Positions 50,911 to 64,000 of a stretch of DNA of 64,000 nt are shown piece after piece (within the stretch, counting starts at the first letter, position 1; each line of letters starts with the position of its first letter). The DNA comes from Strigops habroptila (Eukaryota; Chordata; Aves; Psittaciformes; Psittacidae): the NCBI RefSeq assembly GCF_004027225.2, contig NC_044289.2, positions 11,742,354 to 11,806,353 on the forward strand. Direction: 5' to 3'. A program made the translations under genes and the position numbers. Below the pieces are notes generated by a model that saw only the letters and a program-made list of their open reading frames with translations, ran no database searches and had not been told where the DNA came from.

Positions 50911-53900
50911 GACAGCGGAGACACAGCCCCCCCCCCCTAGTCCCAGGGCACCCCCTGCTCTCTGCCCGTTCCGGGCAGGGGGGGCGCTGGGGTCCTGGGG
51001 AGGGATGTTGGCCCCAGCGGCTCCACCCGCACCGTGTGCGGCGCTGGGAGGAGGATGGAACGCGGGGCTCCGCTGGTTTTCTCTCCTGGGTTAGACGGGA
51101 CAAGCTTGAAAGGCAGAAGCTGCTTGAGTGACTTGGAAAGACACTAACAGTGACCTGACCCCCTCTGGGGAGCAGCCGGACTCCATCGCTGGGGTCGTGT
51201 GTGCTCTCCCCAGCAGCCGAGACCCCTCAGTGCCCCAGAACTTGCCTGAGGTAGGTATGGGCTGCCCCAAGCCTCTCCTCTGCAGCACTCATACCCCAGG
51301 CCTGAAGAATGGCTGGAGAACATTAACACGGAAATCCCCAGATCACTGGGAAGCAAAAGGATCCCTCAAACTTGTTCTCTGGAGGAAGTGCAGGACTTGC
51401 TTGTGCACAGGGCAACAGTAGTGCTTCCTAAGTGCGGAAAGTGGTCAAAACCCAGGGCGGCATACCTGCACACCCATTAGTATTTTACTGCCACACAAGT
51501 GTGCGTTTCAGACATCTATTGCCTGTCCTGCTTATCCACAGAAGGTGGGAGTGGAAGGAACCAACACTAGAAGCACAAGGACCAAAAAACACACAAGAAG
51601 CTGCCAAGAACAGCACTTGATGTGTGTTGGACTGGCCAAGGAGAGGCAAGAGCCTCTCAACTCTGAACAGCTCACACCGCAGCAAGCTCCAGCTGTGCCG
51701 AACCCAGGGCATGGAGGGTTCTCACTTGCTTTGGGGAAGAGCAGGAACAAGCTCTTTGCTTCTAGCATGAATATCTGTCAGGTTTTTATCACCTTGAGTT
51801 TTGTGGTGTTGAATGTTTAATACATTGAAAAAGGCGAAGCCAAAGACTGATGAAGCAATTACATCCTGAAAATCAGGAAGTAACAGGCATTTCCTTTGCT
51901 GCCATTGCTTTCTTCCTCCTTTTCAAATATAGCTTCAGTGGCACAGGATAGAAAAACGTCTTCTCATATAAAGCCCTTTCTTCTGCAGTGGGATCAGGAA
52001 TCAGGAGCGGAGTGGAACTCAAACACTTGAAAAGCGTCCCAGCATTCATGTTTTCCCATCGTTTTCCTGTTCCTGGCTATGCTTGCCATGAAAAAAATCA
52101 TGCATTCAGAATGATAAATTCCCGGGAAAGATACTTGAGGCAAAAAGAGAGGAGACATCCCAGGCTTCCCAGTGCGCTCGCTGGATGGTGTAATACCAGA
52201 GTATTTCTCCCTCTTGTGCCTCAACTTCCATTTCCACGACCTCTCTTATAAAACATCTTAACTTATACATACAAACTGCAGGATTGGGAGCAGCCACGCA
52301 GAAAAGAGATCTGGGTTGATGGCAATTTGAACAGGAGTCAAGGGCCAGCCATGTCCTGGGTGCACCAGCACAGCACCACAAGCAGGTGGAGGGAGGTGAC
52401 TGTCCCACTCTGCACGGCACTGGTGCGACCCCACCTCCTGTGCGCAGCTTTGGGCTCCTCAGTAGAAGGAGGACATCAGGCTACTGGAGTGTGTCAAGAG
52501 GTGACCAAGATGGTGAAAGGTCTTGAGGGCAAGACTTAGGAGGAGCAGCTGAGGTCACTTGGCTTACTCAGGTTGGACCCTGGTGTTACCTGCAGAGCTT
52601 TCCCTTTGCTATTTTCAGTGCTTTGGACTGAAATCACTTGCCCAAAGGCAAAACATTGCTGCAAAACTTAAGGCTTTGCTTTTAAAATGTAAATTGAATT
52701 AGACCACCCTGAAAGAAGTCACTTTCTGTAAACAAGAGGATGTAGCTGTTGAGTCAGAGAATAACCCAGAATCATGTCTAAAACTTGACTATTAGTACAA
52801 CCTGTTGTGAATTACATCCTAAGACATGCATTAGCTGTAGACATCTTCCTGTTGCTGCTACTTTTTCTGCGGTATGGATCACACCAGCTGCTGTGATTCA
52901 TTCCTTCCTGCATAGGAGCACGGCCACGTTCATCCAACCAACTTAGACACATTATTGACAGATGTTGCCAAAAGGGTACAAGTTTATGAGCCACCTCAGA
53001 GCAGTTTATTTAAATTCTTTATTGGATTATGAAACAACTGAAACTTCCCCTCGACATGTACATACACATTTAGCAAAAATAATAATGCAGGAAGAAGCTT
53101 TGATAGTTGAGATCCCACATTCTGCTATTTGCTTCTTTCCACCCAACCACAAAACAAAATGTGGGGGGAAAGGGCTGATCACAATGTTAACAGATACCAT
53201 TATGACCCCAAGAAGAGAGAAAGTTCTTGAACTGTTAATAGCTGCCACTATGCAAAGCAATATCTGTTTTAATTTTGCTTCTCACCTTTTAAAGTAATGC
53301 ATTCTTATTCATGTTGAATAGACATTACAAAGCACTCAAGAAACACAACCAGGATCTGCTAATCCCATTGCAGGAACTTTTATCTTCTACTCAACATTTG
53401 AACTATGCATCTTTCAAATGATCGCAGCATTTTGCATCATCTCTCAAGGACATTCCAAATGTCCATTCAGCTTAATAGTTCAGGATTTCTAAGCTCCTGA
53501 GCTGAATTCCCAGCTTTTGCTCTTTATGTCATTGGTCTATGGATGCAATGTGGATGTTCCAATGCCAACGTGAACTAGATTGAAGTAGGAATTGGGAACA
53601 GTTCAAGTTAGTCCATGTGTGAGTAATAAACCCAGCAGCCATGTTTTAAATGCCCCTCCCCATGGCTCATGCAATGAGAATTACAATCTTGTTTGGGATG
53701 GGATCATCTCCCAGTTGCGAATTAACTCTGAAACTGCAAAATTTAGAGTTGGAAATGCTATAGTAGGAAAAAGGAGTGTCATCTAGTCCAGCCACTTGCA
53801 GTTTAAGCACAGTAATATTGCTGGGTGAGATACTTGCTTTAGTGTACATCAACCACAAAAACCGTGCTCTCCCTTACAGTGAGCCACTGCACTGTACCTG

Positions 53901-56900
53901 CTTTCTTAGTGATGTAAACAGCCATTTCAAAGGGCATGTTTGGTGATAGCACATTGTAAATCCTCTTGTGCCTACCTGTAAAGGCTAAGGTGAGCCTTGC
54001 AGGGCCTTCGCATCCAAATGGAAGTGAGCACCTCTATTCTCTGCCCCTTCCACTGCCTTTGGGGACAACCAGATTACCTTCCTTGCCAGCTAGATGTTCA
54101 CCATCATCACCAAACCCTACAGCACTACCTCATTTCATGCTTCAGAGCTGAAATCGGTCACCTACCTACATCAGGAATAATCCTATTTTGCAGCTTGCTT
54201 CCTCACCAGCCCTGGGCGCATCAGGGATTTGTTCTCTTCTCCCTCAAAGCACTGAGCTGGAAGCAAAAGCCTGGAAGAAAACACCCTTTTGAGCAGGGAA
54301 AAAGAACTCTCTTTTTTGACCTGACACAGGCAGTCAAGGAGATGAAGTTCAAAGCACACAAATGATAGGTCACCCAGAAATGCCAAGCAAGAATGAATTT
54401 GGTTTAGTACCAGTACAAGGGGCACAGATTTTGGATTCACATCTAAGGTGTTGGGTAGCTTCATGAAGAGCACTCTGACTCACCACCTATGTGGAACAGA
54501 AACACATTCCTACTATCTGCCAGAGTTTGAGTGAGACACAGTAAAGCAGAAAAGGGATTTCACCATCTGACCTTCAAGCAGGAATGTTCTATCAGAGGAA
54601 TCACGAATTCTAATCAGACACCAAAATACAGGAAAAATAGGTATTTTTCAAAGATACGAAAAGGGTAAGAACAGCCTCCAAATACAGCCTCAGATCCTAA
54701 GCCTCCCCTTTAACAGCAGTGTTGATTTCTCCTTCACAATTTGCTACAGAACATGAACATTTTAAGTCAATCCTGCACTCCACATCTGATGAGAAGGCAT
54801 ATTTCTATTTAGCCTTTTTAAGAACAAATTTTCATTGGCTATACCAAATGCAGAAAACAGTCAGGATGCCCAATACTTCAGCACACCCTGAAAAGATGGC
54901 TCCACAGCTCCACACTTTGTAACCAAACTGGGATGGGACCAATGCCAGACGGTTTTGCCATCAACTATTGCTACTACTGCAGACCAAAGCAAAGCACATG
55001 CTGTAACACACAGCAAGCATGTGAGTCTGTAGTCTTCTACTCTTCTATGAAGACGTTTATCCAAACCACACTTCCGTAACACATACAAGAGATCTCAGGC
55101 ATAACCATACTTGTGATCACACACACCAGACCCAGACTTCCACTCCTACAAAAAGTGGTGCTGACAGAACGAGAGGCATTATGGTGTGTGGGGGTTTTAC
55201 TGGTTGTCACAAGCCTTGCACTTAACTGCACTGAGTCAGTACCTGGCGCTACTGAAATCCTACCAGCTTTCCAGAGGAAGCAAATCCACAACGGTGCAAG
55301 CCACACTAGGGAATTCCTTCGCACAGCACAGGGCTGTTTCTCTCACACAGCAACCAAGGGAGACATCGTATATGGCTCCAGTAAAAGAAATCCTTGGTAT
55401 TTAAAGGAGGTACAGGCAAGTTGCTTAAATCCAATCTAGGGCCTCTCTGTAATTCATGAATAAAGATGACTCCAGATATAATTATTGTCATAACAACTTC
55501 ATTTCAGAAAGCTAAGAATATAGTTGGGACAATCCACTGTTCTGCATCCTTACCCAAGACTGGGGTGCTACCAGCCAAGGCCTTCTCATGCTGGCACTGG
55601 AAGTCAGGTTTAGAAACAAGCCATTACCAACATCTATGAGCATGTGCAAAAAGTAGTTGTTACCATCATGTTTTTATTACCACAAAGACATACAGTGATA
55701 CTGAGAACAGAGCATGTATCCTTTTTAATCTGCTGAGCTCAATTCTTGTTCTGAGTGCAACACGTACTGTAGTGATGACCCCTGGAAGCAAATCAAAGAG
55801 GAGCAGCTCTCCATGGAGTCTGACATAAATAAAATCAAGGGACATAATGCTTTTGCGACAAGTTTAAGGGAGGTCAATATTTCCACAGGTGTAGCTTAGG
55901 GCTGTAAACCTGTATTAAACTATTCTTGCAGTCTGACTTGTGCAAAGTTCCCAGTACTCCTCCACACCTGAAATCCAACGCAGAGGAGGCATTACCTGCA
56001 CTGATCAGAACTGCAGCATTTATTTCTTCTAGTCATTATGCTAAAACACACCTTAACTAAACCAGCTTCAGTTAAAAAAAGAAGAACCACTTATCACAAA
56101 TTAACCCAGGAGTCACCTCATTCCAGGTGCAGGCACTTCAGCAGTAATACCCTGTGGATTTAGTCATGCCAGAAATACCTGCAAGACTCCATAGTTGTAG
56201 GAGCAATCACAGGGAAGCTTGGCTCAAGGTTTCCATGTGTGGGATAGAAACAGCATGGAAAACTAATCACAGCCATTCAGATTGCATCACGAATGTGAGA
56301 TTATCAGGCAAAACTAAGTTTGCTTATCCTGGGATCCCTCCTCATGCTACCACAGCTACTTACACACAGCAGGCAAAGGCTCCAGCTTTCTAGATATGAT
56401 CAGGAAAAGGTTAAGAAACTGAGAATGAATTTTCAAGAGAACTCTTTGCATTGTGAAGCAATTCCAGGACAGAAAAAGCTGGCAGAGTCGCATTTGAACA
56501 CGCATTCGATGTGCTCCTTGTGCCTGATGCAATTCAGCTGCACAGAGGTGCAAAATTCTGAGCAGTCAGAGGCGCTGCTTCCACATCCAGTCACACTCCA
56601 AGGAAGGACAATGCGTTAGGCCAGAGGGTGCTTGGCTGGCTAGCTGGTCTCAAGCACAAAACCAATCTCCAGAGCTCCCAAGTCTCTTACTAAAACAAAG
56701 AAGTTACTCCAGCAAAAGAGGTAAGTAGGATAAACTGTGATTTCCCCAGCATGAGGCAGAAAAAGAATCCCATTACACTGCAATAAACACAAGAGTTCGA
56801 GTCACCAATTTAATTTTATACAAGTCAAACTACACGTTGTATAAAGAGTACAAGGCAGTTCTAATGTTTACTATTGCATGTTACAAAAATCAATTTAGCT

Positions 56901-57810
56901 AGAAAGGGGAATTTTTTGGACGAGTCCTATTCCACAATTTAAGTGAGTTGGCAACTGTGGTTTAGCAAAGCCTTTGTTAAGACTAGAACTCTAGCTCAAA
57001 GATTACATTTCCCATAAAAGTTCAGACTTACACACAATAGGATTATAGTTCTCCTAGTCTGAAGCAAAAACGTTAACATAAATGAGTCAAAAAGGAGGGA
57101 AGACAGTGTTATTTTACCTAGTTTTCATATCCAATAGGTATTTAGAGGCTGACAAACCATACAACATACTAGTGACTTGGACCACATCCAAGGGACACGA
57201 GTGTCTGACAGCGGAGTGACACTGACACTCAAGCAAAAACATGTCAGAAAGCTTTCCTTCTTTCAAGTTAGAAACACAGGGGGGTTCAGCAATACTGTAT
57301 GATACAGGTTCCAGAGTACCTTTATTACCTTTAATACAGTCACAGTATTGGGGGGGCAGCGGGGGAAGGGGGAATGTTCTTTTGGCAAGTTAAGATACAA
57401 CAAACACGCTCCAACTTGGGTTTATTGCTCATCTAAAACTCTTCCCAGTTTTGTTACCGGTTTATGTAGTTTGCAGCCTGCTTCCACAACTTAAGCTGAA
57501 ACACAATCCTCTGAGCTGGCCAGCAAGGCAATCCTGCCCTTGGCAGCAAGCTGGAACCTCTAAGCTAATGATACCCATAGTTCTAAGACCATGAAGCAAA
57601 AAAAAAAAATAGGAAAAAATAAAGATACTTTCAAAAAAAGCCCAGATTTAAGCCTGTTTATATTCAGTTTATTTTTTTTTTTTTTTATAAAAAACCACTT
57701 TGTATTTAAGAGTAGTTAAGTTACTCCTGTGGAAATGCTATAAAATCAAAGTTTTAGCTGAATTCCTACAAAAGGGGGAGGTTTAGTGCTTTATACCACC
57801 ATCCGAGCTC
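50911..57810. other. Intergenic region between L3MBTL1 promoter and SRSF6 3' end
   Basis: AT-rich sequence with no recognisable coding exon, tRNA or other structural RNA. It contains the CR1 fragment at 52265-52570 and low-complexity tracts. Part of the right end may be an extended SRSF6 3' UTR. No long open frame is present. Confidence 0.5.
52265..52570 (+). repeat. CR1 LINE fragment
   Basis: 'gggttgatggcaatttgaac', 'tgcaccagcacagcaccaca' and 'gtgtgtcaagaggtgaccaa' are collinear with the CR1 copy at 46320-46600, with small deletions. It is probably the same subfamily and lacks the 3' terminal repeat. Confidence 0.78.
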
Positions 57811-57816
57811 TTTATT
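57811..57816 (-). terminator. AATAAA signal nearest the SRSF6 stop
   Basis: TTTATT on the plus strand, 178 nt beyond the SRSF6 stop codon. Further AATAAA hexamers lie at about 57668 and 57420 on the gene strand, so alternative, longer 3' UTRs are likely. Confidence 0.4.
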
Positions 57817-57993
57817 TTCCAATTTGGGATACGAATTAAACCTTTATGCCTCAACTTAGTTCTTAGGCCATTTGCTCCTGCAAGAGAACAAAAAAAAAAC
57901 CCCCAACTTCTGAAGTACTAACGTAACACTAATGGCCTGACAAGTAGGAAAATGTTCCGTAATAGTGTGCAATGTAAGAGGAGAGTTCTAGTC

Positions 57994-61361
<3,368 letters not shown>

Positions 61362-61523
61362 GTCCGCGGCGGAGGGGGAAAGGGGAAGGAAAGGGAGAAG
61401 AAGGAGAAAGGGAGGGAAAGAGATAAGAGAGAGGCGGCGAGAGGGGCGCGGCGCTCAGCCCCGCACGCTGCACCGCCCGCGGCCCGCTCCGCACCACAAT
61501 GACGCGCCTGCCGCCCGCCCGCG

Positions 61524-61531
61524 CTTTTATA
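61524..61531 (-). promoter_or_regulatory. TATA box of SRSF6
   Basis: The gene strand reads TATAAAAG inside GC-rich sequence (CTCGCTATAAAAGCG). It predicts a start near 61495 and a 5' UTR of about 130 nt. The proximal part of that UTR (61371-61445) is an almost pure pyrimidine stretch on the mRNA strand. Confidence 0.75.
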
Positions 61532-61553
61532 GCGAGGGGCGGGGCCCGGCGCG

Positions 61554-61602
61554 GACGTCACTGCGCAGCCGGGAGGGGAAGGGGAGCGCGGCGTGGACGT
61601 CA
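61554..61602. promoter_or_regulatory. Two CRE-like (TGACGTC) sites upstream of the SRSF6 TATA box
   Basis: The sequence GACGTCA occurs at 61554-61560 and again at 61596-61602, 42 bp apart, roughly four helical turns. Both are immediately upstream of the TATA box. They match the seven-base core bound by CREB/ATF factors. Use in vivo is inferred. Confidence 0.55.
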
Positions 61603-62009
61603 TCACGCTCCCGCGAGCGGGCGGTGGCGAGGGAAGGGAGGGTGAGGCGGGAGGTGTGGGTACGCGCATGTGCGGGCCCCGCTGTACGTGCGCTCGCGAG
61701 GGGAGCGTTTTACGCGGCGCAGGCGCGGGGCGAGGGCGGTTGCGCTGCTCGGCTCATGCGCGATGGCGCTGCCCGCGGTCCCGTCGCGGTTCCGGTCCGT
61801 CCGAGCAAACCAGCCCCGACTTCCTGATCTTTGTGTCCTGGTTTCCCTTTAATATGCGATCTGAATGAGGAATGTCCCAATATATTAATAAACCCACGTT
61901 TTCAATCTGCTGGATTTCACATTGTATCGATATTTCATAGTGTGAACTGTGATGTGTAGGTTTGGTGCGGGTTACACATGTAAGGACACGTTTACTGCAG
62001 CTCTAGGTC

Positions 62010-62470
62010 CGCAGCATAAGGAGCTGGAGCTGTTGGAGCGAGTCCACAGGGATGCTGTGAGGGCTGGATGGAGCCAGGTTGAGAGAGCTGGGCTGGGTCA
62101 GCCTGGAGAAGAGAAGGCTCGTGAAGGGGAGACCTTAGAGCAGCTCCAGTGCCTAAAGGGGCTCCAGGAAACCTGGAGAGGGGCTTTGGGCAAGGGCCTG
62201 TAGGGACAGGATAAGGGGAATGGCTTTAACCTGCCAGAGGGGAGACTGAAATGAGCTCTGAGGCAGAAGCTCTTCCCTGTGAGGGTGCTGAGACGCTGGC
62301 ACAGGATGCCCAGAGAAGCTGTGGCTGCCCCATCCCTGGCAGTGTTCAAGGCCAGGTTGGACACAGGGGCTTGGAGCAACCTGCTCTAGTGGAAGGTGTC
62401 CCTGCCCATGGCAGGGGGTTGGAACTGGATGAGCTTTAAGGTCCCTTCCAACCCAAACCAGCCTGTGGAG
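62010..62470 (+). repeat. CR1 LINE 3' segment
   Basis: Collinear CR1 blocks are present: 'tggagcgagtccacagggat', 'gctgggtcagcctggagaag', 'aagctcttccctgtgagggt' and 'ggtcccttccaacccaaacc'. The copy is in sense orientation and stops just short of the terminal octamer repeats. Confidence 0.88.
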
Positions 62471-62479
62471 TCTGTGATT

Positions 62480-64000
62480 TTTCCCAGATGCATGAAAAGC
62501 AGCTCGTGGTCACCTAATGCTTCAGTGCTGTGGGCATCAATGTCAGTAATGCAACCACCAAAGACACTACGATTGCCTTCAGATTAGCTCAGATGTTGTG
62601 CTGAGTTAATCTGTAACAAAGGAACTGCTGAGTTTAAGAAGTGGGGGAAATCTTGATTCTCACCTTTTTTCTCATTTAATTAAAGCTTGGTTCATATAGT
62701 ACAACAGACAATGAGTGACCTCTTTCTTTTCTGTTATAGTAGACATTGCTTGGAAGATTTCTTGAGTTCACTGAGCGTTTTCTGTCTGCTTTAGAAAGAT
62801 TTATGCAGGTAAAGTCACTAATTTACAGCCCTGCTCTTGTCTTCTCATACAATATCACCAGGAGATACTCGTGGGTAAATTTAACCATTAGCCAGGCTGT
62901 AGTGTTCAGCAGCTCTGTGTAGAGAATTCAAAAGGGGTTTTTTTAGTCCTGAGCAGCCTGACACAGAGATATGTTGTGCCTCGCCCTGAGCCTACTGAAA
63001 TAGAAGCCATCCTGGAAGAGCTGGGTTGTCTCTCGCACTCATGGTCTTCAACTCTCAGCTATTCTGTTTAGAGGACAAGCAGCAGTGCTTTCTCTGGAAC
63101 AGGTATGTGGGAACAGTGTTATAGCTATTTATTGCTAAAACGTAATAGTATCTCTGAGCCTCTCCCATGGACAGCAATACCATTGCACTAAGCTTTGTAT
63201 ACACAGAAATAAAGGATGGATTCTCCTACCAAAAATGTGCAATATGAAAAAAATCCATTCGTTTAAGTCATTTGTGTCTTCTTTGAGGTAATTGCAGGTT
63301 GCAGTGCCTGACCATAAAGGTCTTCTCCCCACTACAGTTGTATCCTGTTATTTTGCACTCCTGTTCTCATGAGAGGATAATGATTCACTGGCCTAAATTT
63401 TAAAAACCTTGGATATGAGCATTCATCTGAAATGTCTGTGCTGGCACCTACGGGGTAGGAGAGCTGCATGCTAAGACTTGCTGGAAGCAACCCAATTACA
63501 TAGTTCTTGCTAAAACATCCTGTGCTCAGTTGAAGATAGTGCATAAGCCTGTACTGAAGTTCAAGGATAAGAAGGAAAGCTAAGCGTGTTCTTAAGGGCT
63601 TCCCTGCACGAAAATGCTCTTCAGGATCAGAGCCTGAAATAACTGCCTTTCCAGAAAGATCTTTGATACTTTCCTCATGGCCCATAAAAGCTGCTCTCTC
63701 GTAGGTGATAACACTCATTTCAACATCTCTGCCTCTTAATATAAGGAATTTATTTCCCCCTTCCACAGGGAAAAATAAATTCTTCATGGCAAAAGCACTG
63801 CCTACGTATCCTCTGAGCTCTGAGACCTCAGCTGGTATTTATATCCTTGCCTTTTCTGGGCACATGATGCCCTAGAAATGGATGAAAACCAGTCTGGTCA
63901 GCTAAGGGCCGTATGGAGCACAGGCAGTCTCTGCACTTTCTGACCTGGTTTTCTGCATGCAAAGTGTGCATCCTGAGTGCTGGGATGTCAGGCAGCAGCA
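62480..64000. other. Region upstream of SRSF6 without a recognised gene
   Basis: No exon, RNA gene or promoter was recognised. A 151-codon open frame on the minus strand (63332-63787) has no family similarity that I recognise and is noted as rejected. Confidence 0.4.

Noticed and set aside
49817-51131. Frames of more than 200 codons on both strands around 50.5 kb
   Set aside because: They overlap each other in a CpG island, with composition-driven Pro/Arg/Ala sequence and no family similarity. They are explained by the L3MBTL1 promoter.
53735-53800. CR1-like fragment (gagttggaaatgc...ctagtccagcc)
   Set aside because: Too short and diverged to separate from chance AT-rich sequence by eye.
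63332-63787. 151-codon frame on the minus strand
   Set aside because: I recognise no domain or family and see no supporting splice context or promoter. It could be part of an unknown transcript, but cannot be supported from sequence alone.

Overview
This is vertebrate nuclear DNA, almost certainly from a bird. Genes are split into many GT-AG exons, and CpG islands sit at housekeeping promoters. CR1 LINE tails occur throughout in both orientations, and there is a typical avian ERVL-type solo LTR with a clean target duplication. The gene content fits the avian equivalent of human 20q (chicken chromosome 20). I cannot name the species; the LTR hints at a neoavian bird.

Layout, left to right. 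(1) Positions 1-3693, minus strand: the first five coding exons of CEP250 (C-Nap1), with a CpG-island promoter at about 3.2-3.9 kb. The rest of the gene lies beyond the left edge. (2) Positions 5472-19991, minus strand: a complete seven-exon gene for a predicted 3962-residue sacsin-like protein. It has three HSP90-type ATPase (SRR) modules and a C-terminal HEPN domain, but no ubiquitin-like or DnaJ domain. Its last coding exon is about 10.1 kb. (3) Positions 22691-24596, plus strand: a five-exon gene for a two-Ig-domain receptor with an arginine in its membrane segment, of the leukocyte receptor/GPVI/FCAR/IgY-receptor type. It is head-to-head with the sacsin-like gene. (4) Positions 28677-47375 (non-coding first exon near 50.5 kb), minus strand: all 21 coding exons of L3MBTL1, 837 residues. 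(5) Positions 57994-61361, minus strand: all six coding exons of SRSF6, 348 residues, with a TATA box, two CRE-like sites and a probable poison exon.

SRSF6 beside L3MBTL1 in the same orientation is conserved with mammals. The sacsin-like gene and the Ig receptor occupy the place where mammals have SGK2 and IFT52, and CEP250 lies far away in human, so this flank is a rearrangement or insertion point. The sacsin-like gene is the best candidate for a poorly described system: a giant ATPase/HEPN protein divergently paired with an activating-type immune receptor. An IRF-like motif lies about 50 bp upstream of its start codon. Any immune role is inference.

All exon boundaries were derived by hand from splice consensus, reading-frame continuity and family similarity. 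Phases sum correctly for every gene, but no transcript evidence was available.
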